Shown: one piece after another, positions 1 to 8,614 of the stretch
Numbering within the stretch: position 1 is the first letter of the stretch
Layout of the letters: the number at the start of each line of letters is the position of its first letter
Source of the DNA: Zoogloea sp016790385
Lineage (GTDB): Bacteria; Pseudomonadota; Gammaproteobacteria; Burkholderiales; Rhodocyclaceae
Assembly (NCBI RefSeq): GCF_041916735.1
Contig: NZ_JAYRYY010000001.1
Reading direction: 5' to 3' (one strand)
DNA: 64,000 nt
The notes under the pieces: generated by a model
The model's database searches: none
What the model was told of the DNA's origin: nothing
The model's input: the letters and a program-made list of their open reading frames with translations, nothing else
Translations under genes and position numbers: made by a program

Positions 1-1
1 G

Positions 2-163
2 ATTGCCAGTCAGTCGCCCATGACCAGCATCAAGCTTTTCCAGGATCTGGGGTCTTCCCGGCAATACAGCCGGTCTTTGACCTCGGATGAGCAGCGTTAT
101 CAGTACCAGGTCTATGAATGGGTGATTCCGCTCCGGAACATGAGAACGCCCCCGAATATCTGA
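2..163 (+). CDS. pilW: PilW-like type IV pilus assembly protein, C-terminal fragment
   Basis: The first 54 codons are open in frame 2 and stop at 161-163. The residues seen include YQYQVYEWVIPLRN, which resembles the C-terminal end of PilW-family minor pilins. PilW helps prime pilus assembly in the inner membrane. The call rests on this short tail and on position: pilX-like and pilY1-like genes follow on the same strand with an 18-nt gap, which is the usual order of minor-pilin operons. The 5' part lies outside the window, so the start and the prepilin leader cannot be seen. Confidence 0.7.
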   Translation: MASQSPMTSIKLFQDLGSSRQYSRSLTSDEQRYQYQVYEWVIPLRNMRTPPNI

Positions 164-181
164 TTTGCGTGTGGATTCCGA

Positions 182-823
182 ATGTCCTCGAATAGACAAC
201 ACTTCTCGTCCGGACGGCAGCGCGGCGTGGTTCTGGCCGTGGTGCTGGTGGTGCTGGTTGTCATGATGCTCGGCTCGGTTTCCTTGCTGAACTCTGTTGA
301 TACCTCGGCTTTGCTGTCCGGCAACATCGGTTTCAAGCGCGATTCCATCAACAGCGCCGGCGGAGGGCTCAATATGGCGTTTTCCGCCTTGAAGTCGGCC
401 GAGCTGCGGTCAAAACAGGATTCCGTGGCAGGTTGCCCGCCGCCTGCTTCGACGGGGACAGCGTGCACGGATGCCGGGGTATGGGCGAAATACAATTTCT
501 ATCCCCGCATCCTTCAGACGGACGAGAACGGCATTCCCTTGATCATCAAGGATAAGACCCAGTTCGACACAAAGTTCAAGAGCCCTGCGGTCAAGGTCAA
601 TGGCAATGAGACGCGCTTTCTGGTTGAGCGCATGTGTGAGACCTACGGCCCCTCCAGCAAGGTCACTTGCGTGCTGTCCAATGACATGGCTGCCGGTGGC
701 GATGACCGAAATGAAAAACCGGGTTCTGTTGCTTCTCCCGTTTATCGGGTCACGGTGCGCACGGATGGTGTTCGCAATAGCCAGACCTACGTTCAGTGGA
801 ATGTGACCTTCCTCGAAGAGTAA
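182..823 (+). CDS. pilX: PilX-like minor pilin / pilus assembly protein
   Basis: 213 residues. A basic N-terminus (RQRG at about 12-15) is followed by a hydrophobic segment rich in Val and Leu at about residues 16-40, then the pattern NSxxxGGGLNMAFSAL. This is the PilX N-terminal layout, in which a single helix anchors the protein in the inner membrane and later packs into the pilus. The remainder is a hydrophilic periplasmic domain with cysteines at the end of the first third and near VERMCET and KVTC. PilX works with PilW, PilV, PilE and PilY1 in the complex that initiates type IV pilus assembly. The neighbours on both sides fit this. The sequence diverges strongly from better-known PilX proteins outside the N-terminal helix. 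Confidence 0.8.
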   Translation: MSSNRQHFSSGRQRGVVLAVVLVVLVVMMLGSVSLLNSVDTSALLSGNIGFKRDSINSAGGGLNMAFSALKSAELRSKQDSVAGCPPPASTGTACTDAGVWAKYNFYPRILQTDENGIPLIIKDKTQFDTKFKSPAVKVNGNETRFLVERMCETYGPSSKVTCVLSNDMAAGGDDRNEKPGSVASPVYRVTVRTDGVRNSQTYVQWNVTFLEE

Positions 824-852
824 TACCTGAAATGACTTGGGGACATGACGAA

Positions 853-3800
853 ATGAATGCAGCCACGGCAGGATCCAAGGCATCTTTCCCTCGCTGGAAG
901 TTCATGGCGGCCCGGTTCCTCGTTGCAGCCGGGGCGTGGCATTCAATGCTGCCCGTGGTCCATGCGACAGAGACGGCGCTTGCTGACGTGCCCATCACCG
1001 CTAGTACCGAGGCGGTCCCGGCCAACGTGATGCTCGCCCTGTCCGTGGAGTTTCCCACTGCGCAGAGCCACGCAAACTTCAGCACCGGCGTCTACGGCGT
1101 CACGGCCCTCCCGGCCTCGTCCCAATCCGATCCTTATTTCGAGCCTACCCGCAAATACCTGGGGTATTTTGATCCGACCCGCTGCTACGCCTATACCGGC
1201 ACCTCCACAGACGGATATTTTTATCCCACCGACAGTGTCCAGGGGGCCAATTACACCTGCTCTGGCGAATGGTCGGGAAATTACATGAACTGGGCGACCA
1301 TGCATGTAATCGATCTTTTCCGCTGGGCCATGACAGGGGGGGCACGTGACAAGGACGAACCCGCCGATTTTTCAGCCGGCACTCCCGTCGGGGTCACCAT
1401 TCTCAAGAAAGCCTGGTCCAATAACCAGGGCTCCAAATCCAACTTCCCCGACAAGTCCCTGGCGCCGACCAACGTCTCCAAATACACTCCCTTGAGCACC
1501 AGTGGATCGAAGAACCTGATTGCAACGGTTTTCGACAAGGGGATCAATGTCGAGTTTACCCAAAGCAATAACAATTCCGCGGCTGGTAGCGTTATCGGCA
1601 GTTATCAGGTCAGGGTTCTTGTTTGCGGCGGTACGGATATCACCAAGCATGAATACGCCGACCAGTCCTATTGCCAGAAATACGAGAACCCCGAGAAGAC
1701 CAAACGGGTATACAAGCCGGTGGGGTTGATCCAGAAGAACATTCAGAGAATGCGCTTTGGTGCGACGGCCTACCACAACCTTAACGGCGACACCTATGGC
1801 TCGGACACGCTACTGAAGGCCTGGGATGGTGGCGTACTGAAAGCACAAATTCGTGACACGCGTGATGAGATCCTTGAAACCGGGGCCTTCCTTCAGGATC
1901 CGTTTCCTGTCGACAGGGGAGGCGATTCGGAGATTACCCGATCAGGCGCCATCAATTACCTGAACCTGTTCGGCTACAAGGCCAAGAGTTACAAGCGCTA
2001 TGACAACGTGAGCGAGATGTATGCCGTTGCCCTGCGCTATCTGTTGGGGCCATCCGGTATCGGGCATGTGCCCAGCTATTCCGCCATCCCTTCCGGCGTG
2101 ACGGCAGCCCAGCGAGTGAAGATCAAGGACGATTTCCCCATTATCACCAACTGGCTGGATCCCGTTCTGCCCGCCTCCCAGGGGGGGAGTTGTCAGAAGC
2201 AGTTCATCATCGGCATTGGTGATACCAACACCTGTGGTGACACGTGCGACAACAATCTGTCGGGCAGCGGTTACCCCATGGATTCCCTGGTTGCGGGTGA
2301 GCGTTTTGCGGGTGAAACCGTCAAGGACTGGACGAAGAAGATCACCGGCTACAGCCTGGCCGTTGACTACATCGCGGGCATGGCCTACGCCGCCAATACG
2401 GCCCCCTTGCGCAGCGATTTTCCTGATTCCCGGATCAAGACCTTCTGGGTGGATGCGCTGGAGTATTCCACCATGGCCAATAACAACCAGTACTACAAGG
2501 CGGCGAAATACGGGGGCTTTACCGACAAGGACAAGGATGGCGTGCCCGATGCGGGGGAATGGGATGCGCTGGCGCAAAACTATAAGGGGACGCCTATTCC
2601 CGACACCTACTTCCCGGCATCCGATCCGGATCGTTTAGTGTCGGGCTTGAACTCGGCTTTCAGTCAGATCAACTCTTTGATCGGTTCCGCGTCTGGCGTG
2701 GGTACCACAGGGTCTGTGATTTCCGACAGTCTGGCCGCTGATGGCTTTTTTCAGACGACTTACAACTCCCTCTACTGGTCTGGTGACCTCAAGGGCCTGA
2801 AGATCGATTCGATCAATGTCACATCGGGCGAGATCAATACCTCCCAGGTTTGGAGTGCGGCAACGAAGCTTGATTTAATGGTGACTGGTTCGGGTTGGGA
2901 CTCCGCCCGCAAGGTGGTCACATTGGCCCCCGACAGCAACGGCAAGCTCAAGGGCGTGCCTTTCCGGCTGGCCAACCTGTCCGCAGCCCAGGCGGCGGCT
3001 TTGGGTTCGTCGACTGAGCAGTCGAATGTCCTCAAGTACCTGCGCGGTGATACTACCAACCAGTCGACGCTCAACGTGCGCAAGACTTACCGCTATCGTG
3101 CATCGGTTCTCGGTGACATCGTCGATTCGGGCGCACTTTATGTCGGCCCGCCGAATGAGTACTACTCGGACGCATACAATCCGGGGTATTCCATTTTCAA
3201 GACCAGCAAGGCCTCACGGAAACCGGTTGTTTACGTGGGTGCAAACGACGGCATGTTCCATGCCTTCGACGCGCAGATGACGACTTCCGGGGGCGCGGAA
3301 TTGTTCGCCGTGGTGCCGAATGCTGCTTATCTCGGCCCCGACGGGAAACCCGGCGAAAGCGGGCTCAGGGCGTTGAGCGACAATGCCTATCTGCATCACT
3401 ACTACGTCAACGCAACCGCCTACTCCCGGGATGTGGATTTCAAGCGCGCCGGGGGCACGATCGAGTCGAACCCCAATTCCTACGACTGGAGAACCCTGCT
3501 GGTATTCGGGCTAGGCAAGGGAGGGCGGAGTTATGTTGCCCTGGACATTACCGACACGCCGACTTCCTCAACCACCGAAGCAACGATCGCCAACAAGGTT
3601 CTTTGGGAATTCACCCACGAGGATATGGGTTTCAGTTATGGCCGCGCCAACATCGTGAAGACGCGCAAATGGGGTTGGGTGGTCATCATCTCGGGCGGCT
3701 ACAACAACATTCTCGGTACGACCAATACCAGTGTTCCGGGAAAAGGCGTGCTCTTCGTCCTGGATCCCAAGTCGGGCACTGTCCTGCAAAAGATCTACAC

Positions 3801-4665
3801 GAACGAAGGAAGTGTGGCGAACCCGGCCGGCATGGCACACCAGAGTGGCTATGTGCAGGATTACACCGATATGACGATCGATTTCATGTACGCGGGTGAC
3901 CTTTTGGGCAACCTGTGGCGTTTCGATTTCTCCAGCCCCACCAACGACGTTCCCAACCCGACCTCGCCGATTCTCCATCTCCGGGATTCACTGGGCAATC
4001 CGCAGCCCGTGACCACCGAGCCAAGGGTTGATCCCGGCACCGATCTGGTCCGCTATGTGTTTGTGGGAACGGGGAGACTCCTGCACACCAACGACCGGAA
4101 CAATACGCAGCAGCAGACCTTCTATGCCTTGCGGGATGGCACGGTTTCCGACCCCTACTCGTCGGCAGCAAATGCCGCCAACCCCCTTCCCAGCGGCATC
4201 ACCTTCCCGGTGCAGCGTAACAATATGGTGCAGGTGGATAGCCTGATCGAGGGGGTTGTGCGGGATTCGTCCAAGCCGATGGGCTGGTTTTACGATCTTA
4301 CCGGTCGTCGCGGTACGCTCGCCGAGCAAGTGGTCCAACATCCGCAGGTTAACGAAGGCGTCGTATCCTGGATTGGCACCCTGATGAATCAGGACAAATG
4401 CAACCCGGGGGGCGAGAGTGCGGCGTATGCCGTCAAATACGGTTCGGCCAAGAGCACCTTTGCCACCATCGTGAATAATGTTCGTGTGCCCATTGCCTTC
4501 GTTTCATCCACATCCGGTCTGGTGGGCGCCAAGATGGTTCGGTATGGCTCGTCCATTCGTCTGCTTGGTTCCTACGGAAATGCCTCCAGTCCCGGTTTCG
4601 TCGGGAGTCAGGTTGGCGGTTTTGGAGATCCGCGCGTTCTCAACTGGCGGATCATCGGACAATGA
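853..4665 (+). CDS. pilY1: PilY1 / PilC-type type IV pilus tip adhesin
   Basis: About 1,270 residues. An N-terminal export region (MAARFLVAAGAWHSMLP) is followed by a variable N-terminal half and a C-terminal beta-propeller of the Neisseria PilC family; VYVGANDGMFHAFDAQ and FGLGKGGRSYVALDI are recognisable blade sequences. A calcium-binding-type loop, DKDKDGVPDAGEWD, starts at about residue 558 and resembles the Ca site that controls pilus retraction in Pseudomonas PilY1. The protein acts at the pilus tip and in assembly. The start at 853 is chosen because GGGGA at 839-843 lies 9 nt upstream; an ATG at 832 is also possible. A GTG at 796 overlaps pilX and is unlikely. Confidence 0.9.
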   Translation: MNAATAGSKASFPRWKFMAARFLVAAGAWHSMLPVVHATETALADVPITASTEAVPANVMLALSVEFPTAQSHANFSTGVYGVTALPASSQSDPYFEPTRKYLGYFDPTRCYAYTGTSTDGYFYPTDSVQGANYTCSGEWSGNYMNWATMHVIDLFRWAMTGGARDKDEPADFSAGTPVGVTILKKAWSNNQGSKSNFPDKSLAPTNVSKYTPLSTSGSKNLIATVFDKGINVEFTQSNNNSAAGSVIGSYQVRVLVCGGTDITKHEYADQSYCQKYENPEKTKRVYKPVGLIQKNIQRMRFGATAYHNLNGDTYGSDTLLKAWDGGVLKAQIRDTRDEILETGAFLQDPFPVDRGGDSEITRSGAINYLNLFGYKAKSYKRYDNVSEMYAVALRYLLGPSGIGHVPSYSAIPSGVTAAQRVKIKDDFPIITNWLDPVLPASQGGSCQKQFIIGIGDTNTCGDTCDNNLSGSGYPMDSLVAGERFAGETVKDWTKKITGYSLAVDYIAGMAYAANTAPLRSDFPDSRIKTFWVDALEYSTMANNNQYYKAAKYGGFTDKDKDGVPDAGEWDALAQNYKGTPIPDTYFPASDPDRLVSGLNSAFSQINSLIGSASGVGTTGSVISDSLAADGFFQTTYNSLYWSGDLKGLKIDSINVTSGEINTSQVWSAATKLDLMVTGSGWDSARKVVTLAPDSNGKLKGVPFRLANLSAAQAAALGSSTEQSNVLKYLRGDTTNQSTLNVRKTYRYRASVLGDIVDSGALYVGPPNEYYSDAYNPGYSIFKTSKASRKPVVYVGANDGMFHAFDAQMTTSGGAELFAVVPNAAYLGPDGKPGESGLRALSDNAYLHHYYVNATAYSRDVDFKRAGGTIESNPNSYDWRTLLVFGLGKGGRSYVALDITDTPTSSTTEATIANKVLWEFTHEDMGFSYGRANIVKTRKWGWVVIISGGYNNILGTTNTSVPGKGVLFVLDPKSGTVLQKIYTNEGSVANPAGMAHQSGYVQDYTDMTIDFMYAGDLLGNLWRFDFSSPTNDVPNPTSPILHLRDSLGNPQPVTTEPRVDPGTDLVRYVFVGTGRLLHTNDRNNTQQQTFYALRDGTVSDPYSSAANAANPLPSGITFPVQRNNMVQVDSLIEGVVRDSSKPMGWFYDLTGRRGTLAEQVVQHPQVNEGVVSWIGTLMNQDKCNPGGESAAYAVKYGSAKSTFATIVNNVRVPIAFVSSTSGLVGAKMVRYGSSIRLLGSYGNASSPGFVGSQVGGFGDPRVLNWRIIGQ

Positions 4666-4725
4666 GCACGCTTGGCCTGCCCCGTATCCATCAGGGTGCG
4701 GGCCTTTTCCCAACGGTGGGCAGGC

Positions 4726-4754
4726 TTGCACGGCCTATGGGGGCCATGTAGAAT
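4726..4754 (+). promoter_or_regulatory. Sigma70-type promoter of tRNA-Thr
   Basis: TTGCAC at 4726-4731 and TAGAAT at 4749-4754 are separated by 17 nt. The run after the -10 box is GC-rich (AGCGGGC), like the discriminators of stable-RNA promoters. Transcription would begin about 8-10 nt before the mature tRNA at 4770. Assigned from sequence match and spacing only. Confidence 0.6.
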
Positions 4755-4769
4755 AGCGGGCTGTTGTTA

Positions 4770-4845
4770 GCCGCTGTAGCTCAGTCGGTAGAGCAGCGCA
4801 TTCGTAATGCGAAGGTCACCAGTTCGATTCCGGTCAGCGGCACCA
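4770..4845 (+). tRNA. tRNA-Thr (anticodon CGT)
   Basis: A 76-nt cloverleaf. The acceptor stem GCCGCTG pairs with CAGCGGC and is followed by an encoded ACCA end. The D arm is GCTC...GAGC, the T arm is ACCAG-TTCGATT-CCGGT, and the anticodon loop is TTCGTAA with CGT as anticodon, which reads ACG threonine codons. It stands alone, with a promoter just upstream and a strong terminator 11 nt downstream. Confidence 0.95.
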
Positions 4846-4856
4846 ACCGATAAAAA

Positions 4857-4898
4857 AAATGCAAGAGGCCAACCCCCAGGGGTTGGCCTCTTGCATTT
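4857..4898. terminator. Bidirectional rho-independent terminator between tRNA-Thr and tal
   Basis: A perfect 18-bp stem, AAATGCAAGAGGCCAACC paired with its exact complement, around a 6-nt loop. It is flanked by an A-run at 4852-4859 on the left and ATTTTG on the right, so it can end transcripts from both directions: the tRNA from the left and transaldolase from the right. Confidence 0.9.
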
Positions 4899-4974
4899 TG
4901 TATGTCGCCGTGAAGCCCGAAACGAAAGCTCTTGGTGCCCCTTGCCCCGGCCGGGGCAAGGTTCAGGATCGCTA

Positions 4975-6054
4975 TCAGGCCGTCAGATCAAGCAGCTTTC
5001 CGAAGGCGCTGGCGAACTGGGCCAGACCCTCCTGCTGGAGGCGTTCGCCCAGTACATCGAGATCGATTCCCAGCCTGCCAAGCGCCAGAATGTGGTTCGC
5101 TGACGCTTCCACCTCGGTGCCGACCGTGTTGCCGATGACTCGACCGTGATCGATAAAGGCTGCCAGCGTTGCATCGGGCAAGGTGTTGACAGTCTCCGGT
5201 CCGATGAGCGGTTCGACGTACATGAGATCAGGATAGGCGGGGTTCTTGGTGCCGGTGCTGGCCCACAGCATGCTTTGCGGGCGAGCACCGCGAGCAACCA
5301 GCGCGCTGAAGCCTGCCCCGTGGAAGCGCGCCAGATAAGCTTGGTAGGCCTGCCGTGCAAGGGCGACGCCGGCCTTGCCGCGCAGGGCCAGGGCTGCCTC
5401 GCTGCCCATTTCCTCGAGTTGCCTGTCGATGAGGGTTTCCCAGCGAGACAGAAACACGCTGGCCACCGAGCGGACCCGGCTCAGATCGCCGCCTGCCGCC
5501 GCCAGGGCTTCGAGGCCGCGCTGATAGGCGCCCGCGACGGCGTCCACGTGGGTCAGGGAAAACATCAGGGTGACGTTGATGCTGAGCCCTTCGCCCGTCA
5601 GGGTTTCGATGGCGCGGATACCCGCCGCGGTGGCTGGAATCTTGACCAGCAGATTGTCCCGGGCCACGGCGGCGCGCAACCTGCGCGCTGCGGCCACGGT
5701 GCCGGCTTCGTCATCGGCGAGGGAGGGAGAGACTTCCAGGCTAACGTAGCCGGCATCACCCCCGCTGGCATCGAATACGGGGCGCATCAGGTCGCAAGCG
5801 CGCTGCACATCGTCGATCACCAGGCGCTCGTAACGCTGCTCGGCGCTCAGGTTTTCGTTGCGCATGGCGTCCAGGGCGGGACGATAGTCCTGCCCCTCGG
5901 CGATGGCCTTGTGGAAGATCGCCGGGTTGGTGGTCACGCCGGCGACGCCCTGTTCGATGTGGCGGGCAAGATGGCCTTCATTGATCAGGGAACGGGAAAG
6001 GTTGTCGAGCCAGATTTGCTGGCCGGCGGCGCGGGCGGCTTGGATCGGATTCAT
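4975..6054 (-). CDS. tal: Transaldolase
   Basis: 359 residues from the ATG at 6054. Transaldolase moves a dihydroxyacetone unit between sugar phosphates in the non-oxidative pentose phosphate pathway, in the cytoplasm, through a Schiff base on lysine. The active-site lysine is seen at about residue 138 in LLVKIPAT. Other family marks are GVTTNPAIF near residue 38, VSLEVSP near 104 and NVTLMFS. Length and motifs fit the longer transaldolase branch also found in actinobacteria and cyanobacteria, not the E. coli TalB type. Upstream in-frame codons add an unlikely Ser/Pro-rich leader. It lies 77 nt after gspN on the same strand and could be partly read through from that operon; its own end is covered by the terminator at 4857-4898. 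Confidence 0.93.
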   Translation of the reverse strand: MNPIQAARAAGQQIWLDNLSRSLINEGHLARHIEQGVAGVTTNPAIFHKAIAEGQDYRPALDAMRNENLSAEQRYERLVIDDVQRACDLMRPVFDASGGDAGYVSLEVSPSLADDEAGTVAAARRLRAAVARDNLLVKIPATAAGIRAIETLTGEGLSINVTLMFSLTHVDAVAGAYQRGLEALAAAGGDLSRVRSVASVFLSRWETLIDRQLEEMGSEAALALRGKAGVALARQAYQAYLARFHGAGFSALVARGARPQSMLWASTGTKNPAYPDLMYVEPLIGPETVNTLPDATLAAFIDHGRVIGNTVGTEVEASANHILALGRLGIDLDVLGERLQQEGLAQFASAFGKLLDLTA

Positions 6055-6131
6055 GGACAAGGAACCTGGATGCGGTGATGAGGATGAGCCTGCCATTCTG
6101 GCGGAATCGGAAGGCAGATGAAAGAAGCTTG

Positions 6132-6884
6132 TCAGTGGGGTGGCCAGCGGATCTCGAAGTGGCCCGGCAGCCCGGTCGGACGGGCTGCGCCACCGGCGAT
6201 GGAGGGCAGCCGGTTGAGAAACTCCGGCTCGCCCGAGAGCGTACCGACAAAGCCTGGTGCGCGGCCCGGCGCAGCTTCTCCGCTGCCATTGGCCGTTACG
6301 TCGCCCGAGAGCGTGCGCAGTGTGTAGTGCAGGTGTCCGTCGCGGGCCGTGAGCTGTACTTCGTAGTCCCCGAAGCGGCGCCCGGGGAAGAGCGCGGCGC
6401 GGGCGTCACGCCATAGCAGGCGAGCTTCTCCGCTACAGGCGCCGGAGGGCGGGCAGTGCCAGGTGGGCGCGGTGATGCCCAGGTCGCCATGCCATCCGGC
6501 CCGCGCGATCGGGTGGGGGATCGGCGTGAGGGCCGCGTTGGCGGGGGCATGCAGGGACAGTCCACTCACATCCAGCCCGGCAGGGCCTGCTTCGATCCGG
6601 CCGATGGGCGCACCGCCACTGGAGAACGCCCATGCGACGGCGAGCCGTGGCAGGGCGCTGGTGTCGAAATCCCAGGACAAGGTCAGCCAGGGTGACAGGC
6701 TGCGTCCGCCCGGATCGCGGCTGGCGAGCACCCCGCGGCCATGCCATACGGTGCCCTCGGCCTGCTGGAGGCGCAGACCCTCCCCGGTGTAGTGGGCCAG
6801 TAGCCCGTCCACGAGGCTTGCGGGGGCTTTGCCCACCACGAAGCCCACACCAAGCGCCAGCAGGAGCAGCAGCTTTGCCAGCAT
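6132..6884 (-). CDS. gspN: Type II secretion system protein N
   Basis: 250 residues with one N-terminal membrane anchor (MLAKLLLLLALGVGFVVGK) and a periplasmic domain. The pattern EGTVWHGRG near residues 43-51 is typical of GspN, as is the C-terminal YTLRTLSGDVTANGSGE stretch. GspN is an accessory inner-membrane part of the type II secretion machine, found in only some systems. It is the last gene of the gsp operon, with a 6-nt gap after gspM. Sequence conservation in GspN is low, so position in the operon is a main part of the evidence. Confidence 0.85.
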   Translation of the reverse strand: MLAKLLLLLALGVGFVVGKAPASLVDGLLAHYTGEGLRLQQAEGTVWHGRGVLASRDPGGRSLSPWLTLSWDFDTSALPRLAVAWAFSSGGAPIGRIEAGPAGLDVSGLSLHAPANAALTPIPHPIARAGWHGDLGITAPTWHCPPSGACSGEARLLWRDARAALFPGRRFGDYEVQLTARDGHLHYTLRTLSGDVTANGSGEAAPGRAPGFVGTLSGEPEFLNRLPSIAGGAARPTGLPGHFEIRWPPH

Positions 6885-6890
6885 TGCAAG

Positions 6891-7400
6891 TCAGGGCGCG
6901 GCCGGGCCGGCCAGCACCGCGTCAACACTGGCAAGGGGCCCCTGGCGCTGTACATCCATGCGCAACACCCGCAAACCTTGGTCTTTCTGCAGGGTTCCGA
7001 GCCAGTCCACCAGGTCGTCGAAGCGTGCCTGACCTTTGAGGTGCACGCCTTCTCCCCCGGCCTGAACACGGATATCGAGGCTACGGCTCCGTGCTGACGC
7101 CTGCACGGCGGCGATCAGGGCCGGGCCATCGGGGCGGGTCGGGGGTGTTGTTGCACGCAGGCGGCCGATCTCGGTGGCGGCCTCCTGAATCTGGTTCAAG
7201 CCCGCTTCGGCGCGGGGCAGGCTGCGCGCCAGCCGCTGTCGCTCGGCCCAACTCCAGTCGAGCACGGCCACCATGGCCGCCACCGCAACAACCCCAGCGG
7301 CGACCCGGACGAGACGCCGCTCCCGCGGGCTGATGCTCTGCCAGTGTTGCGTCAGTTGCGCGATCGGGCCGCTCACGGCCTTATGGACGGGGGGGCTCAT
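6891..7400 (-). CDS. gspM: Type II secretion system protein M
   Basis: 169 residues. A cytoplasmic N-terminus of about 35 residues carries the family-typical LTQHWQSISPRERRLV, followed by a transmembrane helix (VAAGVVAVAAMVAVLDW) and a small periplasmic domain with a ferredoxin-like pattern (FDDLVDWLGTLQKDQGLRVLRMDV). GspM binds GspL and GspC in the inner-membrane platform that links the ATPase GspE to the pseudopilus. Its start overlaps the end of gspL by 4 nt, which suggests translational coupling. Confidence 0.92.
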   Translation of the reverse strand: MSPPVHKAVSGPIAQLTQHWQSISPRERRLVRVAAGVVAVAAMVAVLDWSWAERQRLARSLPRAEAGLNQIQEAATEIGRLRATTPPTRPDGPALIAAVQASARSRSLDIRVQAGGEGVHLKGQARFDDLVDWLGTLQKDQGLRVLRMDVQRQGPLASVDAVLAGPAAP

Positions 7401-8614
7401 TGGGGGTTCTCCCGGCGAAGCAGCAAGTGAGTGGTGCCGCTCTCCTGACGCAGATTGGCGAGCAGCCCGCGACTTGTCAGCAAGCCGATCATGGCTTCAG
7501 CGCGGTGGCCGGCCGGGCCGCTCAAGGTCATGTCAAGGCGCCCTTCCTCATACCGCAGGGCAACGATGCCATCCGTAGCGTCGGTACCAAGGGCCTCCGC
7601 GACCTGGGCCAGCAGGGCCAGGGCGTCATCGTCCCGCAGCAGGCCGTGGCGGGCGCGCTCGATGTTGAGTTGCTGGCGCATCTGGGCGGCCGGGGCGACC
7701 ACCGGCCCACTGGGAAAGGTGCTGCGATAGACACGTTCGATGCGTGATTCAAGGCCGGCCTGGATGTGGCCCTGCCACAGCACTTCACCAACGGTGGCAA
7801 GGAGCCAGACCAGCATGGCCGACGCGGCCAGCGCGAGTGGCATCCGCAGTTTTCCGAACCAGGCCGTTTGCTGACCCCGACCGGCGAACTCCCCGTGGAG
7901 CAGGTTGCTCGCAGCCTGCGTGTTGCCCTGCCACCACAGGTAAGGGGCGGCCGGGCGCAGGCTCAGGCCACTGTCGGTCTCCAGGGTGGTCAGGTCCGGG
8001 GCCGGGCCGCCGGGCGCCTGATGCAGGTCGAGCTGGGCGGGCGCGGTATTGGCCGCCCGCGCGCTGGCGGCTTGGGCGGAGAGCAGCGGGATGAGTACAT
8101 CCCGGTCAAGCGCCAGGCCCGACGCAAGGCTGGTGCGCAGGACGGCCGAGCTGGCGGACAGGCTGAGGTGCCAGCCCGCCTCGTCGGCCGGGGTGGTCTG
8201 AAGTTCGGCCACCACCCGGCGGGGCTCCCGCCCGATGGCGGCAAACTGGCTGAGGAGGGCGCGCAGACGCTCCCGGGATATGACCAGAACGCCGGCAATG
8301 TCCCGCTCGCCATCATCGGCCGGGCGACGGTGGGTGAGGGTCAGATGCTGGGTGTCAGGGTCTTTGAGCAGACGGTCTTCGAGGGCATAGCTGAGGAGGC
8401 GCGGCAGATCACGGCGGGCGCCGCGGGGCAGCAGCACTTCCAGCCACAGGCACTGGGCGCCGGTCAGAACGATCTCGCAGTCATCGGCGGCGGGCCAATG
8501 GCGGGGGGCGGACAGCCCTTCGGACAGGGGCCGGCCGTCCGGCCCGAGAAGAGCCCAGGGGCATTCGGGACGAGCGGGCCATTGTTCGTCGATGGCAAGG
8601 AGGAGACGGGTCAT
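7397..8614 (-). CDS. gspL: Type II secretion system protein L
   Basis: 405 residues from the ATG at 8614, which overlaps the gspK stop by 4 nt; an upstream GTG would extend it inside gspK with low-complexity sequence and is rejected. The N-terminal half (MTRLLLAIDEQW through about 300) is the actin-like cytoplasmic domain that binds GspE. A transmembrane helix follows (PLALAASAMLVWLLATVGEVLW), then a periplasmic ferredoxin-like domain ending TTHLLLRRENPQ. GspL couples ATP hydrolysis to pseudopilus growth together with GspM and GspF. Confidence 0.92.
   Translation of the reverse strand: MTRLLLAIDEQWPARPECPWALLGPDGRPLSEGLSAPRHWPAADDCEIVLTGAQCLWLEVLLPRGARRDLPRLLSYALEDRLLKDPDTQHLTLTHRRPADDGERDIAGVLVISRERLRALLSQFAAIGREPRRVVAELQTTPADEAGWHLSLSASSAVLRTSLASGLALDRDVLIPLLSAQAASARAANTAPAQLDLHQAPGGPAPDLTTLETDSGLSLRPAAPYLWWQGNTQAASNLLHGEFAGRGQQTAWFGKLRMPLALAASAMLVWLLATVGEVLWQGHIQAGLESRIERVYRSTFPSGPVVAPAAQMRQQLNIERARHGLLRDDDALALLAQVAEALGTDATDGIVALRYEEGRLDMTLSGPAGHRAEAMIGLLTSRGLLANLRQESGTTHLLLRRENPQ

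Noticed and set aside
4671..4735. Inverted CCTGCCC / GGGCAGG sequences after pilY1 as a terminator
   Set aside because: The arms are about 40 bases apart and there is no T-run.
5146..6078. 310-codon plus-strand frame opposite tal
   Set aside because: Antisense to transaldolase, with no ribosome-binding site or domain.
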